A stretch of 64,000 nt of DNA, taken from the NCBI RefSeq assembly GCF_030518235.1, contig NZ_JAULSA010000002.1:558001-622000 (forward strand), in the 5' to 3' direction. This document shows positions 55,035 to 64,000 of the stretch, in pieces. A model generated the notes under the pieces. The model saw only the letters and a list, made by a program, of their open reading frames with translations, did no database searches and had not been told where the DNA came from. The stretch is from Saccharibacillus sp. CPCC 101409 (GTDB taxonomy: Bacteria > Bacillota > Bacilli > Paenibacillales > Paenibacillaceae). A program made the position numbers and the translations under genes. Each line of letters begins with the position of its first letter. The first letter of the stretch is position 1.

Positions 55035-56345
55035 ATGGAACGAGGGCGAAGCTTCGGGCGCGCGCCGCGCGTCAAGTCCGGCAGGCCCGGCAAACGAAAA
55101 GTTCTGCTGCTTGCGGGACTCGGCACGGCGCTGCTTCTGAGTGCTTGCTCAACCTGGGAAGGAGGCGGCCAAAAAGTGTCGGCTTATACAACGGAGGATG
55201 TAAATTCGAAGTTGACCGAATCGATGAACGATTTTGCGATTCGAATGTACGGCAAACTGGAACTGGTCGAAGACAAGCAGGGCGGCGCTTCCAACCATTT
55301 CGTGTCGCCGGCCAGCATCGATATCGCGCTGTCCATGCTGCTGAGCGGCGCGCAGGGCGAAACCGCCGGACAGATCAAGGAAATGCTGGCTGTCGGCGGT
55401 ATGACGGACGAGCGGCTCAACGAAGGCCAGGAGATCATGATCGACCTGCTGGAAGGCTCCGATCCTTCGGTCCGGATGGAGATTGCCAACGCGCTCTGGC
55501 TGCGCAAAGGCTTCGACATCAAACAGCCGTTTATCGACACTCTCCGATCTTCATATGCCGCGAAGACGCAGGCCCTGGACTTCGATTCGCCCAAAGCGGC
55601 GCGTACGATGAACAAGTGGGTCGACGATTCGACGCAGGGCCTTATTCCGCAGATTGTGGAAGGGCCGATCGATCCGCAGACCGTTATGTTTCTGATGAAC
55701 GTCATGTACTTTAAAGGCGACTGGACCGAGCCGTTCAGGCCGGAGTCGACGCGGGACGCGGCATTCCATCCGGCGGACGGAAACCAAGTAACCGTGCCGA
55801 CGATGACGCAGGGAGGTTTTTTCGATTATCTCGAACAAGACGGATTCCGCGCCGTGCGGCTTCCCTACGGCGAAGACCGGAACTTTGCGATGCTGCTGGC
55901 GCTGCCGGACGAAGACTCCGACCTGGAGTCGTTCAAACGCGAGTCCCTGCCTGAATTCTCCGCCTGGAGCGGCAGCCTGGAACCGGCCCGCGGAATCGTC
56001 GCGCTGCCCAGGTTCGAGCTGAAAAGTTTGTTCGAGCTGAATGCGCTGCTTCGGGCGCTGGGCATGGAAGACGCGTTTGCCCCCGATGCGGCGCAGTTCG
56101 AACGTATCGCGGACGTCAAACCGCTGTCCGTCAGTCTGGTACGGCACGCGGCGACGATCAAAGTCGACGAGAAAGGTTCCGAAGCGGCCGCCGTTACGGC
56201 AATCGCGATGCGGGCCGGTTCCGCCCCTCCCAAGGAAAAACCGTTCGAACTGCGGTTCGACCGCCCGTTTTTCTTCGCGATCACCGATCGGACCACGGGT
56301 CTGATCGTCTTTATGGGCGAGGTGGGCAATCCGGCCGAGAACTAG
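55035..56345 (+). CDS. Serpin lipoprotein 1
   Basis: 436-residue serine protease inhibitor (serpin fold) with a lipoprotein signal (lipobox LLSAC near residue 39), so displayed on the outer face of the membrane. ATG 55035 follows AAGGGGGAAA. Serpin hallmarks: NHFVSPASIDIALSMLLSGAQG, FLMNVMYFKGDWTEPF and the C-terminal FDRPFFFAITDRTTGLIVFMGEV. Reactive loop: hinge EKGSEAAAVT then AIAMRAGSAPP. Counting from the hinge, P1 falls near MRAGS. First of three tandem serpins. Confidence 0.92.
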   Translation: MERGRSFGRAPRVKSGRPGKRKVLLLAGLGTALLLSACSTWEGGGQKVSAYTTEDVNSKLTESMNDFAIRMYGKLELVEDKQGGASNHFVSPASIDIALSMLLSGAQGETAGQIKEMLAVGGMTDERLNEGQEIMIDLLEGSDPSVRMEIANALWLRKGFDIKQPFIDTLRSSYAAKTQALDFDSPKAARTMNKWVDDSTQGLIPQIVEGPIDPQTVMFLMNVMYFKGDWTEPFRPESTRDAAFHPADGNQVTVPTMTQGGFFDYLEQDGFRAVRLPYGEDRNFAMLLALPDEDSDLESFKRESLPEFSAWSGSLEPARGIVALPRFELKSLFELNALLRALGMEDAFAPDAAQFERIADVKPLSVSLVRHAATIKVDEKGSEAAAVTAIAMRAGSAPPKEKPFELRFDRPFFFAITDRTTGLIVFMGEVGNPAEN

Positions 56346-56374
56346 ACGTTTTACAAGTAAAGGGGAATTCGAAA

Positions 56375-57667
56375 ATGCGCGCACATAAAAGAATCGCAAA
56401 ACTGGCGCTGGCGGCTTTGCTGCTGGCCGGCACGGCGGGATGTACAGCCGGCCGGGAGACGGAGGAGGAGCGGGAACAGAACGTTTCGGCGCATCCGACC
56501 TCTTATACGCAAAAAGACGTCGATCCCGCGCTGGCCCGGTCCATGAACGCTTTCGCGCTGAATTTCTACGGCATGCTGGACCGGGAACCCGGCGAAGAAT
56601 CGACCGGCCCCAACCGGATGGTCTCGCCCGCGGGCATCGCGATCGCGCTGTCCATGCTCAAAGCCGGCGCGCGGGGCGACAGCGACCGCGAGCTGGACAA
56701 AGTGCTGAAGCTGAACGGCCTTAGCGGCGAAGCGCTGGATTCGGCCCAGCTCGTGATGAGAGAAATGCTGCGGGGCTACGATCCGTCGATCCGGATGGAT
56801 ATTGCCAATTCGATCTGGAGCCGCGAAGGGTTTGCGTTGAAGCCGGATTATGTGAACACGCTGCAAAAGGATTACGGGGCGCGGGCCGAAGCGCTTGATT
56901 TCGACTCGGCTCGGGCGGCCGAAACGATGAACGCCTGGGCCGCCGAGAACACGGCCGGCAAGATTGAACAGGTAATCGCCGCGCCGATCGACCCGGACGC
57001 CGTGCTGTTTCTGATGAATGCCATGTACTTCAAAGGAAGCTGGACGCAGCCGTTCGAAGCGGAGCAAACGCAGGATCTGCCGTTTACGACGGCGGCAGGC
57101 GAAGAAACAACCGTGCCGACCATGGCTCAGCAGGGCGAATACGATTATCTCGACGCCGAAGGATTCCAGGCGATTAGGCTGCCGTACGGCGAGTCCGGGA
57201 ACTTCGGCATGGTTCTGGCGCTGCCGGACGAAGACAGCTCGCTGGACGCGTTCAAGCGGAAATATCTGCCGCGGTTCGGCAAATGGAGCAAGCAGCTGGA
57301 CGACGCGCAGGGACGCGTCGAGCTGCCGAAGTTTAAACTGGAAGATTCGCTGAAACTGAACGACGCGCTGATCGCGCTCGGCATGCCGTCGGTGTTCGAC
57401 GCTTCCAAAGCCGAGCTGGAAGGAATCGGGGAAGCGAGAGCCGGGCGGCTGTATGTCAGCAAAGTCGGCCACGATACGTTTATCGAAGTCAACGAAGAAG
57501 GAACCGAAGCGGTCGCCGTCACCTCTATTACGGTAGAAGACGGAGCCGCACCCGGCGGAAGACCGTTCGAACTGCGGTTGAATCGCCCGTTTTTCTTTGC
57601 GATTACCGACAAAACGACAGACTTGATCGTGTTTATGGGCGAAGTCGGCAGCCCGGCGGAGAAGTAA
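56375..57667 (+). CDS. Serpin lipoprotein 2
   Basis: 430 residues. Signal RIAKLALAALLLAG with lipobox-like TAGC near residue 23. Serpin core: NRMVSPAGIAIALSMLKAGARG, FLMNAMYFKGSWTQPF, LNRPFFFAITDKTTDLIVFMGEV. Reactive loop hinge EEGTEAVAVT then SITVEDGAAPGG, quite unlike serpin 1. Preceded by AAAGGGGAA, 29 nt after serpin 1, so the three serpins probably share a transcript. Confidence 0.92.
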   Translation: MRAHKRIAKLALAALLLAGTAGCTAGRETEEEREQNVSAHPTSYTQKDVDPALARSMNAFALNFYGMLDREPGEESTGPNRMVSPAGIAIALSMLKAGARGDSDRELDKVLKLNGLSGEALDSAQLVMREMLRGYDPSIRMDIANSIWSREGFALKPDYVNTLQKDYGARAEALDFDSARAAETMNAWAAENTAGKIEQVIAAPIDPDAVLFLMNAMYFKGSWTQPFEAEQTQDLPFTTAAGEETTVPTMAQQGEYDYLDAEGFQAIRLPYGESGNFGMVLALPDEDSSLDAFKRKYLPRFGKWSKQLDDAQGRVELPKFKLEDSLKLNDALIALGMPSVFDASKAELEGIGEARAGRLYVSKVGHDTFIEVNEEGTEAVAVTSITVEDGAAPGGRPFELRLNRPFFFAITDKTTDLIVFMGEVGSPAEK

Positions 57668-57751
57668 AGCCGGATCTGCGGCGGGCAGGACGGCGCCGGA
57701 AAGCGGAATCATACGAAACGCGCTCGACCGACAAAAGGGGGTCTATCGAAG

Positions 57752-59098
57752 ATGCGTATAACCAAACATGAGGAAAGCAAGCGGACAAAACGGACAAAGA
57801 TTGGAAAAACCGCGGGCTCGCGCCGAAAAGTCGGGAGCCTGGCGCTGGCGGCGCTGCTGCTGGGCGGCATGGCGGCCGGCTGCTCCATCGGCAAAGAACA
57901 GGCGAAGCAGGGTTCGGACTATACGACCGCGTATACCGCGGAAGACGTCGATCCTTCGCTCGCCGAAGGCATGAATGAATTTGCGCTGAACTTTTACGCC
58001 ATGCTGGAGAAACAGCCCGGCGAAGACTCGCCCGGACCGAATCGGATGGTCTCGCCCGCGGGGATCGCAATTGCGCTGTCCATGCTCAAGGCCGGCGCGG
58101 AAGGCCAAACCGACCGGGAACTGGAACAAGTTCTGAATCTAAGCGGCATGAACGCCGAACAACTGGGCGCCGCGCAGCAGGTGATGCGCGAACTGCTGCG
58201 CGGCGCCGATCCGTCGATCCGGATGGAGATCGCCAACTCGTTCTGGAGCCGTCAGGGCTTCCAATTGAAGCCGGATTACGTGAAGTCGCTGGAGCAGTAC
58301 TACGAAGCGCAGGCCCGGGCGCTGGACTTCGATTCGGACAAAGCGGCGCCGACGATCAACGCCTGGATTTCCGACAATACGGCCGGCAAGATCCGGGACG
58401 TTATCAAGCCGCCGATCGACGGAGATACCGTACTATTCCTGATTAACGCCATGTATTTCAAGGGAAGCTGGACCGAGCCGTTCAAAGCGGAGCAGACCGG
58501 AGACCTGCCGTTTACGACAGCGGAAGGCGAAGAAATTCAGGTGCCCACCATGAAGCAGCGGGACAAATACGATTATCTCGACGCCGACGGATTCCGGGCG
58601 ATCCGGCTGCCGTACGGCGAATCCAAGAACTTCGGCATGATCCTTGCCCTTCCGGACGAAGGCCGGACCCTGGAGCAGTTCAAGCGGCAGGATCTGCCGG
58701 CATTTGATACGTGGAGCGCCGAATTGTCCAGGCAGGAAGGCAGCGTCGAACTGCCGAAGTTCAAGCTGGAAGATTCGCTCAGCCTGAACGACGCGCTGAT
58801 CGCGCTCGGCATGCCGTCGGCTTTCGACCCAAGCAAAGCCGAGCTTGGCGGAATCGCCGATACCGGCGACCGGCGCCTGTATGTCAGCAAAGCCAGCCAC
58901 GATACCTTTATCGAAGTCAACGAAGAAGGCACCGAAGCGGCCGCCGTCACCGTAATCGAAGGAGCAACCAGCTCCGCTCCCGTCGAAAACAAACCGTTCA
59001 ACCTGAAACTGAATCGCCCGTTCTTCTTCGCCATCACCGACCGCACCACCGGCCTGATCGTGTTTATGGGCGAAGTCGGCAACCCTTCCGAAAGCTGA
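57752..59098 (+). CDS. Serpin lipoprotein 3
   Basis: 448 residues. Lysine/arginine-rich N-terminus, membrane helix and lipobox MAAGC near residue 44. Core nearly parallel to serpin 2 (NRMVSPAGIAIALSMLKAGAEG, FLINAMYFKGSWTEPF). Reactive loop hinge EEGTEAAAVT then VIEGATSSAPVEN. Ribosome site AAAGGGGG. A 60-90 nt spacer with no separate promoter links it to serpin 2. Confidence 0.92.
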   Translation: MRITKHEESKRTKRTKIGKTAGSRRKVGSLALAALLLGGMAAGCSIGKEQAKQGSDYTTAYTAEDVDPSLAEGMNEFALNFYAMLEKQPGEDSPGPNRMVSPAGIAIALSMLKAGAEGQTDRELEQVLNLSGMNAEQLGAAQQVMRELLRGADPSIRMEIANSFWSRQGFQLKPDYVKSLEQYYEAQARALDFDSDKAAPTINAWISDNTAGKIRDVIKPPIDGDTVLFLINAMYFKGSWTEPFKAEQTGDLPFTTAEGEEIQVPTMKQRDKYDYLDADGFRAIRLPYGESKNFGMILALPDEGRTLEQFKRQDLPAFDTWSAELSRQEGSVELPKFKLEDSLSLNDALIALGMPSAFDPSKAELGGIADTGDRRLYVSKASHDTFIEVNEEGTEAAAVTVIEGATSSAPVENKPFNLKLNRPFFFAITDRTTGLIVFMGEVGNPSES

Positions 59099-59195
59099 GC
59101 TCGCTTCGCTTTTTCAAACCCGGCCGAAGCCGCTTGATCCAATCTTACGCAGGCCGCCGGTAAGCGCCGGCAAGTAAACCCTGACCGCCCCCAAA

Positions 59196-59220
59196 AGCCC
59201 CGCGAAGCGTTCGCGGGGCT
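59196..59220 (-). terminator. GC-rich hairpin
   Basis: AGCCCCGCGAA pairs with TTCGCGGGGCT. On the minus strand it is followed by TTTTGG. A near-identical hairpin occurs at 59495-59521. Confidence 0.6.
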
Positions 59221-59231
59221 AATGTGTTGAG

Positions 59232-59483
59232 AAGTCCTATTTAAAGCGAATCGAAGAGGCGGAGGGAGAAATTCAGTGAAGGTACAAACTTTCGAAGAAA
59301 GTTACCTCGGAAGCCTATGCTGATAGTGTTCGCCTTTGAAATCGGGAAAATACCACCTATATAACCTAATCAGTTTTCCCGATTTCAACACGCGACCTAA
59401 AGTCTTTCGAAGAAAGACACCTCGTAAGCCTACGCTAACGAATTTCTCCCGCAGCCTTTCATCTGCTTTTCCGAATAGGATTT
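59232..59483. repeat. 252-bp non-coding palindromic element with two hairpin modules
   Basis: Imperfect 43-bp terminal inverted repeats (59232-59274 and 59440-59483; perfect in GGGAGAAATTC/GAATTTCTCCC), a perfect central 13-bp inverted repeat (GAAATCGGGAAAA at 59338 and its complement at 59374), and between them two direct copies of one module: AACTTTC-GAA-GAAAGTT then ACCTCGGAAGCCTATGCT (59287-59321), and GTCTTTC-GAA-GAAAGAC then ACCTCGTAAGCCTACGCT (59402-59436). The hairpin stems differ by compensatory changes. No reading frame. It could be a structured RNA or a non-autonomous mobile repeat. Confidence 0.75.
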
Positions 59484-59494
59484 CCGAACAACAA

Positions 59495-59527
59495 GAAGCC
59501 CCGCGACCACATCGCGGGGCTTTCCTT
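59495..59527. terminator. Terminator downstream of the DAHP synthase gene
   Basis: AAGCCCCGCGA pairs with TCGCGGGGCTT; T-rich on the plus side (TCCTTTTTC). Confidence 0.65.
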
Positions 59528-59550
59528 TTTCAAATCACAACCCGTCCAAT

Positions 59551-60630
59551 TCAAGCGCGAGGCCCGAACAGCCCCGAATTCTTCAGCCCGTCCCAGAACG
59601 CGCCGAACTGCGGAATATCGAGCTGCTGAGCCGCGTCGGACAGCGCCGTTTGCGGGTCCGGGTGCACTTCGATCATGATGCCGTCCGCGCCGGCGGCGAG
59701 AGCCGCTTTGGCACATGGCAGCATGATGTCTTTGCGGCCCGTGGAGTGCGTCACGTCGACCATGACCGGCAGATGCGTTTCCTGCTTGAGCAGCGGCACC
59801 GCCGAGATGTCGAGCGTGTTGCGCGTCGCCTTTTCATAAGTACGGATACCGCGCTCGATCAGCATGATCTGCTCGTTGCCGCTGACCATGATGTACTCGG
59901 CCGCGTGGATGAACTCGTCCAGCGTCGCCGACAGGCCGCGCTTGAGCAGAACCGGAATCTTCGCGCCGCCGACTTCTTTGAGCAGTTCGAAGTTGTGCAT
60001 GTTGCGCGCGCCGATCTGGATCACGTCGATGTAATCGGCCGCGATCTCGATATGCGAAGGGTGCACGATCTCGCTGATCGTCGCCAGGCCGAATTCGTCC
60101 GCCACTTCTTTGAGCAGCTTCAAGCCGTCGAGGCCCAGGCCCTGGAAGTCGTACGGGGACGTTCTCGGTTTGAACGCGCCGCCGCGCATCACTTTGATGC
60201 CGGATTCCTTCAGCGCTTTGGCTACCGTGCGCAGCTGTTCGCGCGACTCGATCGAACACGGTCCCGCCACGAGGATCGGGTCCGGTCCGCCGACCTGCAC
60301 GCCTTTGAACTCGACGATGGTGTCTTCCGGACGCTTCTTGCGGCTGACGAGCAGCTGGCGTTTATGGTCTTCCTGCTGAATATTCAGCGAGGCTTTGAAG
60401 ATTTCTTTGAACAGGTGCTTCAGCGTGCTGTCCGAGAAAGGTCCTTTGTTCAGTCCCGTTACGCGGTCCATGATTTCTTTTTCCCGTTCCGGATCGAACT
60501 TGGGCACGCCCTGGTTTTCTTTGGCCTGACCGATCTGGTGCACCAATTCGGCGCGTTTGCTGAGCAGTTCGAGAAGCTGGGTGTCGATCCCGTCGACGCT
60601 GGCCCGCAGCTGTTCCAATGTTTCATTCAT
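59551..60630 (-). CDS. aroA: Bifunctional chorismate mutase / DAHP synthase
   Basis: 359 residues. N-terminal AroQ-type chorismate mutase (about 3-85: [25 protein letters not shown]) fused to a type I-beta 3-deoxy-7-phosphoheptulonate synthase (about 95-355: [68 protein letters not shown]). It condenses phosphoenolpyruvate and erythrose 4-phosphate at the entry of aromatic synthesis; the mutase domain senses chorismate/prephenate. Same architecture and length as Bacillus subtilis AroA. ATG 60630 is used; AAAGGAG lies 11 nt upstream. Confidence 0.95.
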   Translation of the reverse strand: MNETLEQLRASVDGIDTQLLELLSKRAELVHQIGQAKENQGVPKFDPEREKEIMDRVTGLNKGPFSDSTLKHLFKEIFKASLNIQQEDHKRQLLVSRKKRPEDTIVEFKGVQVGGPDPILVAGPCSIESREQLRTVAKALKESGIKVMRGGAFKPRTSPYDFQGLGLDGLKLLKEVADEFGLATISEIVHPSHIEIAADYIDVIQIGARNMHNFELLKEVGGAKIPVLLKRGLSATLDEFIHAAEYIMVSGNEQIMLIERGIRTYEKATRNTLDISAVPLLKQETHLPVMVDVTHSTGRKDIMLPCAKAALAAGADGIMIEVHPDPQTALSDAAQQLDIPQFGAFWDGLKNSGLFGPRA

Positions 60631-60818
60631 GTCTGCATAGTCTCCTTTGAGCTGTAAAAGCGTATTTCTAGACATTTTAATCCGGGCAGCGCATACATAG
60701 CAAGACGCGGGAGCTTTTTTAGTCAAAAATCCCCGGGAAAACGCCGATTTCTTTTTATTCGCCGCATGGTAAAATGAAAATTGGGAACTTTAACCACTTA
60801 CAATCGGAGGGAAAGCGG

Positions 60819-61949
60819 ATGAAAATCGGAGTACCGAAAGAAATCAAGAACAACGAGAATCGCGTCGGCATGACGCCCGCTTCGGCCGCGGCGTATATCG
60901 CCGAGGGACACGAAGTCCATGTGCAGTCGGGAGCGGGGCTGGGTATCGGATTTTCGGACGAAGATTATACGGCGGCGGGAGCGGCGATCGTAAGCTCCGC
61001 GGCCGAAGCCTGGGCGGCGGATATGGTCGTCAAGATCAAAGAACCGCTGGAAAGCGAATACGATTTTTTCCGCGACGGACTTATTCTGTATACCTATCTC
61101 CATCTGGCGCCCGAGCCGGCCCTGACCCGCGCTCTGCTGGACAAAGGCGTGACGGGCATCGCGTACGAAACGATCCAGCTGGAGAACGGAAGCCTGCCGC
61201 TGCTGACCCCGATGAGCGAAGTGGCCGGGCGGATGTCGATTCAGATCGGCGCGCATTTTCTCGAAAAGCCGTTCGGCGGCAAAGGCGTGCTGCTCGGCGG
61301 CGTGCCGGGCGTCGAGCCGGGGCGCGTCACCATCGTGGGCGGCGGCACGGTCGGGGCGAACGCGGCCAAGATGGCGATCGGGCTCGGAGCCGACGTCACG
61401 CTGCTCGATATCAACGCGGACCGGCTGCGCCGGCTCGACGACCAGTTCGGCGGCCGGCTCAAGACGCTCATGTCCGACAAGCACAATCTGGAAACGGCGG
61501 TGGAGCGCGCGGACCTGCTGGTCGGCGCGGTGCTGATTCCCGGCGCGCGGGCGCCCAAGCTGGTCAAAGAAGATATGGTCCGGCGGATGGGCGCGGGTTC
61601 GGTCATTGTGGACGTGGCGATCGACCAGGGCGGCTCGATCGAGACGATCGACCGCATCACGACGCACGACGATCCCGTGTACGTGAAGCACGGCGTGCTG
61701 CATTACGCGGTGGCGAACATGCCGGGCGCGGTGGCGCGCACGTCGACGCTCGCGCTGACCATGGTGACCACGCCGTACGGCCTGCACATCGCGCGCAAAG
61801 GCTTTCGCCGGGCGGCGCTGGACAACCCCGCGATCGCGAAAGGAATCAATACGTGCGAAGGACGCGTCACCTACCGGGCCGTCGCGGAATCCCACGGATT
61901 GGAGTATAATGAAATTGAAGCAATTTTGAACCAAAAAGGGAGCGAGTAG
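60819..61949 (+). CDS. ald: Alanine dehydrogenase
   Basis: 376 residues, ATG 60819 after [27 protein letters not shown] with the substrate Arg/Lys, [11 protein letters not shown], the NAD-binding [28 protein letters not shown] (about residue 170) and [13 protein letters not shown]. It interconverts alanine and pyruvate plus ammonia with NAD. OsmC gene follows after 2 nt. Confidence 0.96.
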   Translation: MKIGVPKEIKNNENRVGMTPASAAAYIAEGHEVHVQSGAGLGIGFSDEDYTAAGAAIVSSAAEAWAADMVVKIKEPLESEYDFFRDGLILYTYLHLAPEPALTRALLDKGVTGIAYETIQLENGSLPLLTPMSEVAGRMSIQIGAHFLEKPFGGKGVLLGGVPGVEPGRVTIVGGGTVGANAAKMAIGLGADVTLLDINADRLRRLDDQFGGRLKTLMSDKHNLETAVERADLLVGAVLIPGARAPKLVKEDMVRRMGAGSVIVDVAIDQGGSIETIDRITTHDDPVYVKHGVLHYAVANMPGAVARTSTLALTMVTTPYGLHIARKGFRRAALDNPAIAKGINTCEGRVTYRAVAESHGLEYNEIEAILNQKGSE

Positions 61950-61951
61950 CA

Positions 61952-62407
61952 ATGGATCATATTTTCCGGCTCAAAGGCGTATGGAACGGCGGCCGTAACA
62001 GCAGCGGCACGATCGAGAGCGGACTGTTGAAGACCGAGATCTCGATACCCGAACCGATGGGCGGCCCGGGTATCGGCACCAATCCGGACGAGATGCTGCT
62101 GGGCGCGGCCGCGACCTGTTACATCATCACGCTGGCGGCCATGCTGGAACGTTCGTCGATCGGCGTGGACAGCCTGACGCTCGATTCCGAAGGCACGGTT
62201 GACGTGACAAATAATATTTTTACGTACAAATCCATCGTTCATCGTCCGCTGCTGCTCCTGGCCGAAGGCCAGAGCGAAGAGATTCGCGCGAAAGCGGAGA
62301 AACTGGCGCTCAAAGCGGAAAGCTCATGCATGATTACGCGCGCGCTGGCGGGCAATGTCGAAGTCTCGGCCGAACCCGTCGTGAATATCGCGCAGAAAGC
62401 GCTTTAA
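61952..62407 (+). CDS. OsmC-family peroxiredoxin-like protein
   Basis: 151 residues. Family pattern: NPDEMLLGAAATCYIITLAAMLE with the first redox cysteine (Cys52) and the second in AESSCMITRAL (Cys125). OsmC/Ohr proteins reduce organic hydroperoxides. Two nucleotides after ald, so cotranscribed. Confidence 0.88.
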   Translation: MDHIFRLKGVWNGGRNSSGTIESGLLKTEISIPEPMGGPGIGTNPDEMLLGAAATCYIITLAAMLERSSIGVDSLTLDSEGTVDVTNNIFTYKSIVHRPLLLLAEGQSEEIRAKAEKLALKAESSCMITRALAGNVEVSAEPVVNIAQKAL

Positions 62408-62554
62408 ATCGAACAGACCCGGATCGCGCGCGGATATACAGTTGTCGTTTACCGCGGCCGATATATGGATATAGAAGTGATATAGGAAAAATTTTACGAA
62501 TTTCGCTATTGGACAAGATAGACCTACCACAGTTTTGAAAGGACGGAAACTATA

Positions 62555-63976
62555 ATGCAGCCGCAGTTTCGGACAGAAAAAGATTTCCTGGGAGCCAAAG
62601 AGGTTCCCGTCGATGCCTATTACGGCGTTCAAACGATGCGGGCGGTCGAGAATTTCCCTATCACCGGCTACCGGATTCACGAGTCGATGATCCGGGCGCT
62701 CGGTATCGTCAAAAAGGCGGCCGCGCTCGCCAATATGGAGGTCGGACGTCTGCCGGCGCATCTTGGCGCGCAGATCGCCGAAGCCGCGGACGAGGTGATG
62801 GAAGGCGCGTGGAACGCGCAGTTCATCGTGGACCCGATCCAGGGCGGAGCGGGCACTTCGATCAATATGAACGCCAACGAAGTGATCGCCAACCGCGCGC
62901 TGGAGCTGATGGGCAAGGCGAAAGGCGAATATTTTCATCTGAATCCGAACGTGCACGTCAATATGGCGCAGTCCACCAACGACGTGTTTCCGACGGCGAT
63001 CCATATCGCGGCGCTGTCGCTGGTCGAGAAGCTGGAGGACACGATGGAGCGCTTGCAGCGTTCGTTCGAAAATAAAGCGCGCGAATTCGATCACGTCATC
63101 AAAATGGGACGCACCCATCTCCAGGACGCCGTGCCGATCCGGCTCGGCCAGGAATTCGCGGCTTACGGCCGCGTGCTGGGACGCGACCTGCACCGGGTGC
63201 GCCGCTCCAAAGAGCTGCTGCACGAGATCAACATGGGCGCGACGGCGATCGGCACGGGCTTGAACGCGGACGTCAACTATATGGATAAAGTCGTGGTCAA
63301 GCTGGCGGAGATCAGCGGCATGCCGCTGCGCCACGCCGAAGATCTGGTGGACGCGACGCAGAATACGGATGCCTATACCGAGCTGTCCGGCGCGCTGAAG
63401 ATCTGCATGATTAATCTGTCCAAAGTCGCCAACGATATCCGTCTGCTGGCTTCGGGACCGCGCGCCGGTCTGGCCGAGCTGAAGCTGCCGGAACGCCAGC
63501 CGGGTTCGTCGATCATGCCGGGCAAAGTCAATCCGGTCATGTGCGAAGTGGTCAACCAGACGGCATTCCAGGTCATCGGCAACGATCATACGATCTCGCT
63601 CGCCTCGGAAGCGGGCCAGCTCGAACTGAACGTGATGGAACCGGTGCTGGTCTTCAACCTGCTCCAGTCGATCAGCATCATGAACCAGGCGCTGACCGTG
63701 TTCCGCACGCACTGCATCGACGGCATCGAAGCCAACGAAGCGAACTGCGCCGAATACGTCGAACGCAGCGTAGGCGTCATCACCGCGCTCAGCCCGTATC
63801 TGGGCTACGAGATCTGCGCCCGCATCGCCCGCGAAGCGATGACGACCGGCCGCTCCGTGCGCGAGCTGTGCCTGGTGCACAACGTGCTGAGCGAAGAAGA
63901 GCTGGACATCATCTTGAATCCGTTCGAGATGACCAAGCCGGGCATCGCGGGCTCGTCGCAGCTGACGCGGGACTGA
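62555..63976 (+). CDS. aspA: Aspartate ammonia-lyase
   Basis: 473 residues of the fumarase/aspartase superfamily. GGAGTSINMNANEVIANRAL, the TH/QDA region GRTHLQDAVPI and the catalytic loop signature GSSIMPGKVNPVMCE (Ser in the SS pair). It deaminates aspartate to fumarate. GAAAGGA precedes ATG. The 147-nt leader (62408-62554) shows no clear regulator site. Confidence 0.94.
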   Translation: MQPQFRTEKDFLGAKEVPVDAYYGVQTMRAVENFPITGYRIHESMIRALGIVKKAAALANMEVGRLPAHLGAQIAEAADEVMEGAWNAQFIVDPIQGGAGTSINMNANEVIANRALELMGKAKGEYFHLNPNVHVNMAQSTNDVFPTAIHIAALSLVEKLEDTMERLQRSFENKAREFDHVIKMGRTHLQDAVPIRLGQEFAAYGRVLGRDLHRVRRSKELLHEINMGATAIGTGLNADVNYMDKVVVKLAEISGMPLRHAEDLVDATQNTDAYTELSGALKICMINLSKVANDIRLLASGPRAGLAELKLPERQPGSSIMPGKVNPVMCEVVNQTAFQVIGNDHTISLASEAGQLELNVMEPVLVFNLLQSISIMNQALTVFRTHCIDGIEANEANCAEYVERSVGVITALSPYLGYEICARIAREAMTTGRSVRELCLVHNVLSEEELDIILNPFEMTKPGIAGSSQLTRD

Positions 63977-64000
63977 GCCGCGGCGGAAGACGGGGACCGT

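Overview
The window is chromosomal DNA from a Gram-positive Bacillota, most likely a GC-rich member of the Paenibacillaceae (Paenibacillus/Saccharibacillus type). The signs are strong AGGAGG ribosome sites, frequent GTG/TTG starts, sugar ABC operons with YesMN-type regulators, a T-box before thrS, a CcpA cre site, a LicT-type antitermination switch and lipobox lipoproteins. This placement rests on gene content and not on a database match. Most of the window is GC-rich; about 33.8-38.2 kb is clearly AT-rich and looks acquired.

Layout. 0-2.4 kb: a type IV toxin-antitoxin pair (AbiEii-like then AbiEi-like, leftward) next to a 12-repeat type I-C CRISPR array whose leader lies on its right; no cas genes are in the window. 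2.4-8.4 kb: an R2K ATP-grasp gene, two small genes, then a beta-glucoside PTS operon (EIIBCA, GH1 6-phospho-beta-glucosidase, LicT antiterminator) behind a RAT/terminator switch. 8.5-17.4 kb: a serine hydrolase, a secreted GQYP-motif protein, and a LacI-controlled ABC transporter plus GH30 glucanase operon with three copies of one operator and a cre site. 17.5-26 kb: a LysR regulator, a second sugar ABC operon, and a divergent YesM/YesN two-component system separated from it by two tandem long hairpins. 26-29 kb: SDR, ArsR, an 18-codon peptide ORF, and a LytTR regulator lacking its phospho-aspartate, divergent from an unknown beta-rich protein.

29.1-33.8 kb is accessory DNA: a DUF4868 protein plus a four-helix membrane protein that resemble the Kiwa phage-defence pair in reversed order, a pRiA4b ORF-3 protein, a SEC-C protein and gene remnants. 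34.1-38.2 kb is the most unusual part: three tandem RRNPP-type receptors (HTH plus TPR-like), the first followed after 4 nt by a 55-codon secreted propeptide gene ending SGVPGIGGW. The second receptor is broken by a large internal deletion and the third has no peptide gene. This looks like an AimR/AloR-type peptide communication locus that has expanded and decayed.

38.3-64 kb: two more GQYP proteins, thrS with promoter and T-box, a large coiled-coil protein, an amidohydrolase, an AAA+ ATPase and a NusG-II protein (each preceded by a Zur-like palindrome), a DUF2325 coiled-coil protein, a hybrid multi-PAS kinase, three tandem serpin lipoproteins with different reactive loops, a 250-bp non-coding palindromic element containing two covarying hairpin modules, and finally metabolic genes (chorismate mutase/DAHP synthase, alanine dehydrogenase, OsmC, aspartate ammonia-lyase).
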